A stretch of DNA of 64,000 bases from Liolophura sinensis (Eukaryota; Mollusca; Polyplacophora; Chitonida; Chitonidae): assembly GCF_032854445.1 (NCBI RefSeq), contig NC_088295.1, forward strand, positions 28,013,385-28,077,384, read 5' to 3'. Position 1 is the first letter of the stretch. Each line of letters starts with the position of its first letter. The notes under the pieces are model-generated. The model was not told the DNA's origin, searched no databases, and worked only from the letters and a program-made list of their open reading frames with translations. The translations under genes were made by a program, and so were the position numbers. This document shows, in pieces, positions 14,350 through 26,100 of the stretch.

Positions 14350-14592
14350 TTAGTATTTATTTATTAACTCTCCCATACGTGATAAATACATGTACAGCAT
14401 GTCATTATGGTGTATGGAAGTGGCCTCGATGAAACACCCTGCAGGAGCACACAAAAACACGCCATCACATATAATCTCCTGAAGGCCCGAGGACAACGGG
14501 AGTGTGGAATCTAGAAAATTTCTTGTTTGGAACCTCTGTCTAGGGTGACCTAGTAATTGGAAAGCAAGCATCTTAACAGGTTGGCCATGGTC
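14350..14592 (-). repeat. Candidate tRNA-derived SINE (SINE-C), minus orientation
   Basis: Read on the minus strand it starts with a tRNA-like head (TGGCCAACCTGTTAAGATGC as A box, GAGGTTCCAAACA as a poor B box) and ends in an (AATA)n tail at 14354-14365. No clear target-site duplication is visible, and a 99-codon minus-strand frame inside it is incidental. It lies just downstream of the SINE-B copy. Confidence 0.5.
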
Positions 14593-15756
14593 CACTTTCC
14601 TTTGACTTTGTGTGGAGAGTTTGTAATTAGCATCATGGTGTGTTTGCATGTATAAAAGTTTTATTGTTTTTTGTTTTTGAATACATCGATTATAAACTTA
14701 TAAACTTGCAGCTTATTGGCTACTTTCACAAAACTTTGTAAACCAATTTTGTATCACTTTTCCGGTAAATGACGATAACCTTGACAATTTCTTTTACGAA
14801 AAAAAGTTAAGAAAAATGCGACTTAAAAAGTTGTGTGAAAGTGGCCCCACAACTGTACTTGAAAGTACAACTTGACAGTAGGTGTGTATCCCTGTCAGAT
14901 ATGGTGCTTTGTATCTGTCATCTTTGCCCTGGCTATAACTATCATCCCTGCCAGGTGTGGGGAAACTGACTGGAGGGATGATTTAAGTCTGTCAAACACA
15001 ATGAAAAATTCTCATTGATCGTCAGATCCGAGTTTTATGACCCTGATATCCCTAATACAAAATCAATGTTGGAAGATTGTCGGCAGGCTGTGTATCGGGG
15101 CCCTTGAAAGCTTTCTGAAATTTGTAATCTGTTCTATATGCTGCACAGCATGTCGCATGGTTTTTCTGTGATGGCTGATTGTATGATAGGATTGCATTGA
15201 CCAGAGATGGAATGGCTGGCATCGTGACTGTCCCTGGCCTGGCCCAGTATCAGTGGGATGGAACTCTGTAAAGCAGGATTATACCCTAAACATTTGACAC
15301 CAGCTTAACTTCTCTGCTTCAAATGTTTCTGGTTGAGTGCTATCAACGACCAGACTCTGTCGAAAGCCTAAGTGTATATAACCTTCTTGAAGGATAAATG
15401 TACCCTGGAGTCTGACTTTAATATCCAGCATCTTAGCTCTATAAGCAGTTCGGAGCTTCTTATTAGCTATAGAGCAGTTTAACTTACAGAGCTTCCTGTT
15501 GACTTAGGTTGATAGGTAAGTGATTACAACTGACATTCCTGGTAACAAGTGTAGTCATTTGATTACAAATACTCATTGGCTTTGTGAATAACCTTATTTT
15601 ATGGGGTTAGGGTATCCTCATCAACATGTTCTCCATTGGCAGGGTATAACATATATTTTTATGGTCAATTGCTTTTTCTTCATAATTGGCAAGAAAGTTT
15701 CTGACTGAAAAAAAAATACAATCACCAACCATCTTTCCTGAATTGCTGAGCCTGTG

Positions 15757-15802
<46 letters not shown>
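15757..15802. repeat. (TA)n microsatellite
   Basis: About twenty uninterrupted TA dinucleotides following TGTATATG. Its length is likely to vary between individuals. Confidence 0.95.
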
Positions 15803-15805
<3 letters not shown>

Positions 15806-15968
15806 GATCAATTCTATACAAGAAGGTTCAGCTGGATCATGGTTTATGTGTCCATAAATAATAGTTTTCCTTAATACCTGAGATAAGTATATATAATATT
15901 TAAATATAGATTGCCTCTACATGAATAGAATAATGTTGAATGAGTTGCCCATTCAATTTGGTGCATGA

Positions 15969-16104
15969 GATAAGTTGATTATGGTGCTGTACAGACATGA
16001 CAGATAAGTTGATTATGGTGCTGTACAGACATGACAGATAAGTTGATTATGGTGCTGTACAGACATGACAGATAAGTTGATTATGGTGCTGTACAGACAT
16101 GACA
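15969..16104. repeat. Perfect 4 x 34 bp tandem repeat
   Basis: Four identical 34 bp units beginning GATAAGTTGATTATGG start at 15969, 16003, 16037 and 16071. There are no differences between units, which points to a recent expansion and probable copy-number variation. Confidence 0.97.
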
Positions 16105-17802
16105 GAATATCACAATTAGTATTTCATCAGCTATTTACATTGTTGTAGATGTATTCTGTTTATACAGTAGTTGTGCTTTTGGTATAACACTCTGGAACCT
16201 CAAATCAAGTTTGGAAACGAGTTCAATAAATGCAATGGCATGCTTCGTTCATATTTAATGAATTTCATGGTTTTCATCAATGAATCATTGGTTTCTGTGC
16301 AATTCCAAACAGTTCCAAATATTTTCTGATTTTGATAGAATAAATTGTGAAAGTCTGTTGTGTTGATGCCATTAAAACATTCATCATCTCAGGCTATCAA
16401 AGTTTTTAGTTGACTTTTGTTTGCATATTTGCATATATACATCTAAGTTAAGAAAATCGGCTTGTGTACTCTTGTAAGTTTGGCATATTTGGCCTAGGTT
16501 ACAAAATTCTGAGCTAGTATTAATATACAGCTCTGCAGCTCCTATGCATTTTACTGAAGGAAGGTGGCACATATATTTGAACTACTGGAATGAGTCTGCG
16601 ATGTTAATAATCAATGGTGCTGTCCTAGATTAGCAATCTGTTTGGTTTACTGGGAGGAGATATGCACCATGTCTGAGAAGCCATTTCTTGGAACGTGACT
16701 GGTGTCAAAGAAAAGCATGCAGCCTCTCAAGTGGTTTGATTGGTGACCCAGACATAAGATTAGGCATCTCCAGTACTGATTATAGACAGCAATCTTCTAC
16801 AAACTGTGGCACCAGTGTTGGCCAAACTCTTGTATACATTTTACTTGTAGACATCTGGATATATATGAGTTTATCCACCTTATCATTCGGTGTGTACTGA
16901 TAATGATAGAGCTAGGGATTAAGGGAGGTAATTCTTCAAACTTTTCACATGTTTGCAAGGTGTTCATTCAGACATATTCTTAAGACTTTTTTCTGGGTAG
17001 ACTAATAAGATTGGCCAATCTAACCAATGTAGTTTTGTCTCCAAAATCTAATTATAAATGTGCATAAATTGCACTGAAAGTTGCTCTTTCATCTGCCAAA
17101 AGGTTCAGGAATTAGGGTAGTTCTAATTGCAATTATAGACATTTTAATACAGAATCAATGAAAACAGTAGGAGAAATATGGACATCTTGTATTTTTCAAC
17201 AGTATGCTTCCTTCCATATGTTCCATTTTCTAGAATTATAATGTCATCTTGTGATGGGTTCTTGTACATTTGATTTGATGTAAGCATGAACAAATTGTAT
17301 TCAAAAATAACCATATTCCCTACCAGAAGTTGTGGGTCTGAATATTTACAGTGGATTCGAGTCAGGTGTTATATAGTCCCTTTGAACTCCCTTTTGGTAC
17401 ATTGTCATTGCTCTACTTGTCTAATTTATTTTTTTATCAAACTGAAGACCTTCTGTTTACCATGTATAAATGAGCCATATCTATGGAACTTTGTAGCTTC
17501 TCAGTGTTATTACCGACTTTCTATTGTCAAACAATAATTTTTTTATCAGTGCTGCTTCAAAGCTTACAATCAAAGCATTTTTATGAATCAGGAAAATATT
17601 ATGTGACATTTTTCAATTATTCCACAAAATCAATGATATACTCACTCTTTCAAAACACTGATGATCAAAGCTGTGCATTTCAAAGCCAAGGTGTTCGCTA
17701 ATTGCCAATTATTCCCTGTTATATGTTGTTGTGTTGATATTTCAGGTTCGGCAGGTCTGAGAGAAAGAGAGTGGCCGATGAAGTGACTGGGGCGGAAGTC
17801 CC

Positions 17803-17942
17803 ATGCTGAGTACAATGGCAGAAGGCACCTCTTTGAAGGTGTACGAGGATTACCAGAATGGAGCCTCCGAGAATGAGCTGGAGGAGGATGGTACTCACGA
17901 CCGACTGGCGCATTTTACCATTCGTAAACAGACGTCATACAG
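17803..17942 (+). CDS. Exon A: alternative first coding exon (N-terminus, gene partial)
   Basis: An exon of about 17746-17942, entered through acceptor GATATTTCAG|GTTC and left through strong donor TACAG|GTGAGG. An in-frame TGA lies 21 nt upstream of the first ATG (17803), so the 5' part is leader; a second in-frame ATG follows at 17815. It encodes 46 residues plus two bases of the next codon (phase 2 exit). The peptide begins MLSTMAEGTSLKVYEDYQ, is acidic in the middle (ENELEEDG) and ends FTIRKQTSY. No signal peptide or membrane segment is seen and no family was recognised. GC content is higher than the flanks. The exit phase equals that of exons C and B, so I infer a shared gene, with A as an alternative first coding exon. 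It could instead be the first exon of an unrelated gene. Confidence 0.7.
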
Positions 17943-18562
17943 GTGAGGTGTAGTTCAATGACACGATTTAACGGGATACATAATAATCGCTGATTTGTGT
18001 GTGTTGGAGATGCTTAGGCGAAGCTGAATTTTAGCATCTGTACATTTATTCACGTGTGACCAATGCCACTATCAGTCAGTCGGTGCCTGTAACCCTTCAG
18101 TCATTATTTGAGGCTTTACACTTGGAGCCACAGTTGGTATCATTGAGAAACTCTTGATTAAATTATACAAAGTAACTGTCGAATGTGGGTACTCTTAGAG
18201 TGACAATGCAACATTCATACCATTGTGTGGCATAACTTCAGTGGCATGGAATGGTTTAGTCTGATGTGGATCATACATCTAACGTACATACCCTGTTTTG
18301 TGTGTATCTAGAGGCTGTTGAGACTCTGACTTGAAATCGAGTGGTGTTTATATTGTCTATGTGAACAAAATGATGATTTCATCATAGAGGTAAAGCATTG
18401 AACTACTTGTTTCACACAATGATACAAAGCGTTTTATCAGTTAATGTGAAGGTCAGTCATAGGCTGAACTTAACACAGGAGAGTTGTTTGTATATCTTCT
18501 CCATCACTTTATCAACAACAACCTTCATCACTGGATCAACAACAGAGGGACAAGAGCTGAAT

Positions 18563-18682
18563 ATATTTATTTATTTATTTGATTGGTCTTTTACGCCGTA
18601 CTCAAGAATGTTTCACTTATACAACGGCCGCCAGCATTATGGTAGGAGGAAACCGGGCAGAGGGAAACCCACAACCATCCGC
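18563..18682 (-). repeat. SINE-A fragment, minus orientation
   Basis: The 3' part of SINE-A is present, with (TTTA)n tail, the TTTTACGCCGTACTCAAGAA domain and CCAGCATTATGG. It stops after CCACAACCATCCGC, so the tRNA-like head is missing. Confidence 0.9.
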
Positions 18683-19254
18683 AAAAAATGTGACTTTTAT
18701 AAAATGGGACTTAAATAAGAGGTTGTAATTTATTGTCATGGTCAGTTAAAGTGGTTAAAAATGGTTTTAAAGCAATCACATCTGCAAAATTCTCATGGAC
18801 TCAGAGGAATCATTTGATGTACATATAGTGTTGGTGATTGGCGTCGTGCATTGCTTTTAATATTACAGTTTATTGTGGGATGGCTAGCTCTTTATGTTCA
18901 GCAACTGACAGTAATGACCTGTTTTAATTTTCATGTGTAGTATATCTAAATAAATAAAAATCACCCGAAGCCAACGCTGCAATATGCTGGATTAAATCGA
19001 CTTCCATTTGATTCTTTTCTTAACATAAAAAGTGAATTAGTGATGTTTTTGATGTGATTGGCTTATGTGCATACACTGTATGATTAGAAACAGTATAGAA
19101 CTATTAAACCAGTAATTCAGACTTTATTTGTGAAACATCATGTTATTATACACACATTGATTTATCTGAAGTGTTTCCACCTCGTTTGTTCACATAGTAA
19201 TTGGGGAATTACCCTGTACTGGTGTCCTTGTGCTTTGGCTGATATGTCAGCATC

Positions 19255-19392
19255 TCTGGTGTCTTCAGTATGATGTTGTGATGAGGCAGCACCATGAATA
19301 TATAGACATGTAGAGCAACCTGTTGCTACATGTAGGTGACACGGTCATAAAATGAAGAAAATATGTGAGTGATATTAAACCCTAATTAAACA
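19255..19392 (+). repeat. SINE-D remnant
   Basis: Contains GTGTCTTCAG, TGAGGCAGCA, a degraded CTACA..AGG.GACAC stretch and a terminal GATATTAAACCC, in the same order as the elements near 22.9 and 48.5 kb. The tRNA-like head is absent or unreadable. Confidence 0.45.
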
Positions 19393-22300
19393 AATTTGAT
19401 ATAAGTACATGTATGATAATGTTGTCTTAAAGGTGTTGTTTCTATACATAAATTTCAAATGTCTTAGTTTTAGCTACAGTGCACAAGTACCAACATTTCA
19501 AACCAATTTTAGTATTCATTAATTTTTGACTGAAGCTCCAGTCACACTTTGGCTGCGACAACATATGACATTGTATCCAAGGTAGTCACATCATTGCAAT
19601 GGTTCACAATGCTCATACATAGCTCCAATGACAAAAACCGATAAATTAAGATAGTCAGTATTTATACATATCACAGCTGTCTTTTTGCACCAAAAACAGC
19701 TGGGACCTCTCCGACGGCCTCATGATCACTAGCCATTGTAACCTTAAGATTCGTCAAGATTCCATCCAAGATTTACAACTGTTACCAGCAAATTTTCGCT
19801 CTCAAGGTGTCTTAGCTAGTAATATTAGTAAGTGGCCCTAATAGATGGTTTGCTGTCACATGCAAGATAATGTGTATTGGTAATGGTTCAAAGAACAGCT
19901 CTGGAGGCGTTGAGAGCAATTCAAAACCATTTTTCTTAACCTGTTACAGTTTCAGAGACAGATGTTGTTGACTTTGCTCACCTGGCTTGTTTTGCTAAAG
20001 CTGGAGATGGTGTACAGGTAATATGTCATCAAAGGAATTAGTTGACATCATCAAAGTCATTGTCTCGACCAACACATGCTGAACTGTTTTCAGCCATTCC
20101 TTACCACTGTAAGGAATGAACCAGCCTTCACTGGAATAATTGGTGACCTCAGAGTGTTTTTGTTATCGTGATGCAAACTACATCCCGTCATGCAGTGACT
20201 TTTGAACCTCTTGTATTTTTGCTGTTCATCTTTAGTTTCTATAAGTGCTCCAAAGATTTTGATAAAATGTTAAGTGCATGTTCCCTTTTGAACTGTACAA
20301 AGTACAGTGTTCCTGTGATGTCATTTCCTGAGCATCAGTGGTGTTAACGTTGTCAGCATTATAACAGTGTAAGCAAAATTAAGGTAAATCTTACAGGTGG
20401 TGTCTTCAAAATTGCTGCATGTAGTGAGCCCAGGTAAGCTGCAGTAAAATGAGAAAAATGTTCAGTCTTTGGTGTCCTGTGTGAATATTAATTATTGTAA
20501 ATTTCAAATTTACCTCTTGTGCATGGGAATCGATGTTAAGATAAATCTCAAAAAGCACTGCATTGTGCACAGGTTTGACATCATGTGAAGCACAGGAACA
20601 AGAAGGGGATGTTCAATTTTTGAAGCCTTATATGCATGTTTATTTGCTGTAAAGTACCAATTTCATGACCTTCAGGCCTCTTTTATATATGAGAATCAAT
20701 GTTATGGTCAATGTTTTAAGTACTTCATGGATTGAGGTGAAGTTTCATATTCGCCTTCCTTTTCAGATGAGCTCTTTTGGAGCTATCCTACCAAATTTAA
20801 GTTGTAACCTTCCAGATTTAAAAACCATTTCTTTGATTTTGATTGGCCATGTGTTACTTTCTTTGATATAACTGCTTCAAATATCGTCTGATTTTGATAA
20901 AATTTTCTGTAGATTCATTGTGTGACCCTTCATGTCAAACCCTCCAAGTTCAGCTTAGTCTTTGCGAAAGTTCTGCATAATCAGGGTGGGATTTAAATCT
21001 TCTCTGAAGTAGCATGTTGCCCTTTTAATTGATGAAAATGACTACCATCACAGTACGTATGTCATGTCCATGTACACATATGGCTGGTACATGCCTTTAG
21101 CACATTCATGACTGAGGCGTCTACCGTGACTTTAGTGTGTTTCTATTGTTACTTGTACAGTATGTAGGTCTGGGTACGTTTACTGTGTTATTAATGTATT
21201 CCCTGCTCTCAGACTGATGTGGAGAATTCTCCAAGAGCTTGAGGCTGACCTGAGTCCCATGTCTAGACTAGCACCTGCGTGGGCGCTTTATGCTGTGGTT
21301 TCTAACACTATTACAACATACATTTTCCTGGGTGTAAATAACCTGACACTTGTGTTGTTGGAAATACATTAACACCAGGTGCTGGCGTGGGAGGTCATGC
21401 ACTGTAATTTAACTATAAGCTGTTAAGGTGGGGGTGTTCTGAACTCTTCTCGAACTTGTTTCTGCTCAGTTACAATTCTGTTGTCATGTGATCCTCCAGC
21501 TATTCTGGGCTACACCTGAGTTTGTTACCTTGTCCATTGTCACAAGCATTATTCTCAGTCCACTATGGGGGCACGATGACATCTTTGACAGCATATGTCT
21601 TGTTACCTTTGATCACTTTTGCTGCCAGCATGTAGAGAATTGTGGCAGGACTCTGGCATAGTCAATCTAGATCCTGATGGATTACTGATTCAACAAACAG
21701 GGAGTTGATAAAGACATGCCATATTGATCATATTGATCCGGCTGCAGGGCTTGTCATAAGGGTATGATTGGTTTGGAAATCTAAACCATCGTAGAAATGT
21801 CAAAGTGGCTGGAGTCTTTGATGTTATCCAAAGGTTTTGATCTGTGTGGTTTAATGGAACCGCTTGATGAGCATTAGCTAATATTGGCGTCATTTGTATA
21901 AATCATTTGTGTAAATACATGGCCTGTACATACAACATTTGCTAAACACTCGTATACAGATCCGTGTGGATGACCAAAATGGTTAGGGACAATCACGTCT
22001 TATATTGTGTCGACCCTTTGAGGAATTGATTGAAGAGTTATGTGATTGAGATGTCCAGGGACTATAATATGTAAAATATTGATCACCAATCACTCTGTTG
22101 ACAGACCAAATGGATTGCTTTGTGACTAAACTACATCAATGCTTACGCAACATGAGCTATGAACACTGGCTGTATCCGAGATTGACAGATTAGCCCTAGC
22201 AACACAAGTTATAGCCCTCATCCAGGAAACGCGAGACATATCTTGGAATCAGAGTATCATTTTTGTGATAAATGCGTGGGAACTGGTGAGGCTCTCTGCG

Positions 22301-22851
22301 ACTTTTCACACTATAATGATAGGTCTGACTGCCTTGGGGCAGGGGTTGTCAGGACATTCTTAATGCCCTATGTGCCATTCTGTGTGAAATCTAAGGCTTT
22401 CTGTGGTGACATTCCCTACCCTTCATCTACAACATGGCTAAGCCGAACTGTGGTTACATAGATGCTTTTGTGTGTGACAATTTCTGTCTCCATTTACTGT
22501 TATCCGTAGGCTTAGCCTGTCCATCAGCATTATAGCTTCATGTCGTACTAATTTACTCCTCTTGTATAATAAGTTCTCCACAATATCTACATCTCAATAT
22601 TAGTTATCTTGCTGACTTGCATGTCCTCAGACATACGTGCATATATAGCAAAGGGGCCTGATTAACAAAGCACTTGTATAGTGTTATGCACGTAACCACC
22701 ATGGCAACCAGAACTGCCGGCATTACGTCACCATGGCACTTACTTGCTTTTTACCTTAAGAGGGCTTTGTTTAATCCAGCCCCAGGCTACCATGTTGAAC
22801 CGATGAGTATAATAATCATCAGGCAAATTTTAATTTGAGATAACCACACTG

Positions 22852-23165
22852 TAGTGATTGATCGGTTAGAACATCCTACTGGTAAGTATGAGACTAGGGT
22901 TCAGTCCTGAAACAGGTTATGTATAAAACTAGCAAAAATTGCATAATAATGTTGGTACAATTATACTACAAGCTTACCTGGCACAAGTGGATATGTGTAA
23001 TATGTATTTTTATAGCATCAGTATACTGTGACTGTGTGAGGCATCGTGTCTTCGTATTTCAGTGAGGCAGCATTATACTGGTAGATATGATGGCATTGGG
23101 ACTAGTGTATAAGAAGGAGACATCTGATCTTAATCCAGAAGTAATGTCAAAACTGCATTAAACTT
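22852..23165 (+). repeat. SINE-D, degraded, with tRNA-like head
   Basis: The head has A-box-like GATCGGTTAGAACATCC and B-box-like GGTTCAGTCC. Downstream blocks CGTGTCTTCG, CAGTGAGGCAGCAT, AAGGAGACA and CATTAAACTT follow in the same order as in the 48.5 kb copy. No tail or target duplication remains. Confidence 0.55.
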
Positions 23166-26100
23166 AGAGGCCTGTTAAGGGTAGCGCATGTCTTTGACAC
23201 ATTGATGTTTCATTGCAGCACTTGATTTGGGGCTTATTATTAATGGTCCCATAGTGCAAGGAGACACTGTTGTGACATACCTAATTACCTGTCATAAAAA
23301 TCATATCAAGCTGGGGGAAAGTTTTGGCCTTTTCACTACATCATGGCAACTATTTTATTGAAGTCCAAGAACAGGCATCATAGGTGTATTTACATGTAGC
23401 TCATTTGAGCCTTATCAAGTGTGTCCACCTTTCAAGAAGTGACCAACCAGGGCATAAAGGAATATATGATGCTGACTATGGAACCAGACCTTGAGATGTG
23501 TTCCCTTTCTCTACAGTGAGTTTTTTAATAACCTTTTGTTGACCCATTGATTAATATGCCTTGTATTTGGGATAAAAGCAGTTACAGTGCATCGTTACTT
23601 TTTTGTGCACATACAGTAAGTGTGGTAGACAGACAAGGAAATTCTTATTACTGCTGTGTCCTCGCATGTTCCAATGTGAACCACAGAGCATGCCTGTCCA
23701 TGCTGAAATAACTACAATATAAATGTGATTGACATTTACATCCAGTGAGTGTCTATACAGTAAACATTTCTTTTCTGTGCATGTTGTCTTCATTTAATGC
23801 ATACTCGACCATTCTGGTAGTATCAATTACTCTTGCCCATACGCAGTATATACATGCAGTGTACACACATGCATAGGCATCTTCAAGGCAACAGAAACAG
23901 CAGTTAATCATCCCTCCATGTGCACTCCTGGCATTGTGTTAAATTGAGTTTTTTTTTTTTGAGAAGTTGCATGTTGTCATGGAAACTCCTGAAAAAACGT
24001 TCTATTAATCTCTTGTGGATGTCCTCAGGGGTAAACTTCTGACTTCTGACAGTGAGAAGACCATAGTGGGTTATATTATTATTTGTGATAGTACATTTTC
24101 TTGGTCTAATTTTCTGTAGTATTGAGAACATTCCACACCTGTCTTAGATTTGCGGGTTTGAGTGGTTGGGAAGGCTGTTTGTTTCAAAAATGATATTTTA
24201 ATTTTATAAAAGAACAGTGACTGATTTTGCTAATGAGACTGAGATCTGCTGAGCATTGAAATCATATCATCATTAATGTAGAGTGTAGAGTTGTACATTG
24301 CAGAAATCTGCTGCATATACATGTACATGTAAAAACTCCACAAAAATGTAGAAGAAAGTGTATTTATCAAGTGTCCTTGTTTTACTACTGATACATTTTA
24401 CATATATCTTCAATGTTTGTTGTTCACATGCTTGCCTGTATTTAATCCCCAGTCTGTTAGTTAAAACTTCATCATAGGATTTAACCATCGTCAGACCTGG
24501 TCATTTGCAAAATATAAGAACACCAAAGTTGTAGCATGTACATCTGCATGTGTAAATCGAGGCTGATATGTGTGCAGGTGTTCCTCCTAAACACATGACT
24601 CATTACCTTTGTAGCGCACCTGTTCTGATTACTGTATTTCAACTAAAGTTTGGTGTCTAAAAATGCCTAAAAATGATACCCTTGATTCTATCACCAAAGT
24701 TTTTGGTGATAAGAAATTGATCAAGTTTTCACACAGAAGAAATTTAAGTGGCCGTATAATGGGGATGAATCAGTCAAAACGAATGTGAATGTTTCCCTTC
24801 AAAAATGGTAAACATTATGTGAAATACAATAATCTGTGGTACTTTAATGAATTAAAGGAAACTGTAAATAAATATGGTAAAGTGAGGCCATGTTTGCTTC
24901 TCAGGTTACATAACTTGTACAGACCCTGGCATGTATAATCTCCATTTTTCACTTGACAGACTATCGTTAAGAACTGATGAATGACCTCACTTCCCTTTTG
25001 GGGTTAATGGCTCATAATAACAATGCCCTTGATCTTGTTATCCTGTAGCAGTGTGGAAACCAATCATTTGGCGGCCTTCTTACGTTATCCAGACAAGCTT
25101 ATTTTTTTGTTCATGACCATTTGTGAAGGTGCTAATGAGCATTTGCCCCCTGAAACACACTGTGTGGTTTGATTTTATTCCCTGCTGTCCATTGTGTTAT
25201 CCATGTAATTACCATTTCATCCATACTAGTTTTGAATGCTATAGTGTAAACCATTGCAACAGAGGGTTTATCTTCATTGATTTACATGTACGTGTATTTA
25301 GGAATAAACCAGGGCAGTGATACTTTGGTATATATTGCATACCTGGAGCAGTTATATCTTGTCTCGCAATCATGCTCCATGAATGTCTCAGTGATCTGAG
25401 TGAAAGTAACCTTGTCCAAAGACATTTAACTTTATCATCAAGCTTTCAAGACCCACCTACTTTTGCTTTGCTGTGTATTTGAACAATTTTCGTACAGATA
25501 TCTGCACAAATTAGAGGCATTTACAGTGGAAATATACCCCCTACGTAGTTTTTCAAAATTTAAGTAATTATCAAAAGAACCTTTTTTTGCACAAATAGTG
25601 AGAACAAATTGAATAAGTAAGTTTTGGGCCTGATCGGCAGATAGTTAGTATGAATCATTTTTGAAATTTGTAGCAGACTTTGTACGCTATTTTTTGTTCA
25701 GGTAAACACAGAGCCATTATGAATAGTACTTCTCAAATATTCAAGCACAGGTAGTATCATAATATTCGAAGGGACCATTAATGTCATGTTTTTTTGTTGT
25801 TTTTTTTTGGTTTTTTTTTAATCACGAACTTATGATAAATTGTGTACATTAAAGCTAGACCATATTTGGAAATTTTTTCTTTCTCTAGCAATTTTTAGCC
25901 AAGATAAAACGTAAATTTTTGCCAACAGCCAATTTTACCAGCTAAATCTATGCCAAGAAGTTGATTTATTTCTCAGAATTGGAAGAAAAAAGGTACTGGT
26001 GGCATTGTGTATCACCATGAACTACATGGAAAAGTAGCTATTATTACCACGTGCTCCTAAGCTGACAAATAAGTTTCCATAAATTTGTTGAAAGGATATA

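Larger units (their letters stand above)
1..17745. other. Non-coding sequence upstream of exon A
   Basis: No convincing exon is seen on either strand here. Open frames are short, carry no splice-site context and have the lengths expected by chance in AT-rich DNA. The stretch holds SINEs near 1.2, 4.3, 14.0 and 14.4 kb, diverged duplications at 12.3-12.6 kb, a (TA)n tract and a 34 bp tandem repeat near 16 kb. Exon A begins after a splice acceptor, so part or all of this stretch is probably the intron downstream of a 5' non-coding exon that I could not locate. Confidence 0.6.

Noticed and set aside
14350-14649. 99-codon minus-strand frame
   Set aside because: It lies almost entirely within a candidate SINE and is incidental.
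18398-18718. 106-codon plus-strand frame
   Set aside because: Its second half is a SINE-A fragment in reverse; no gene-like features.
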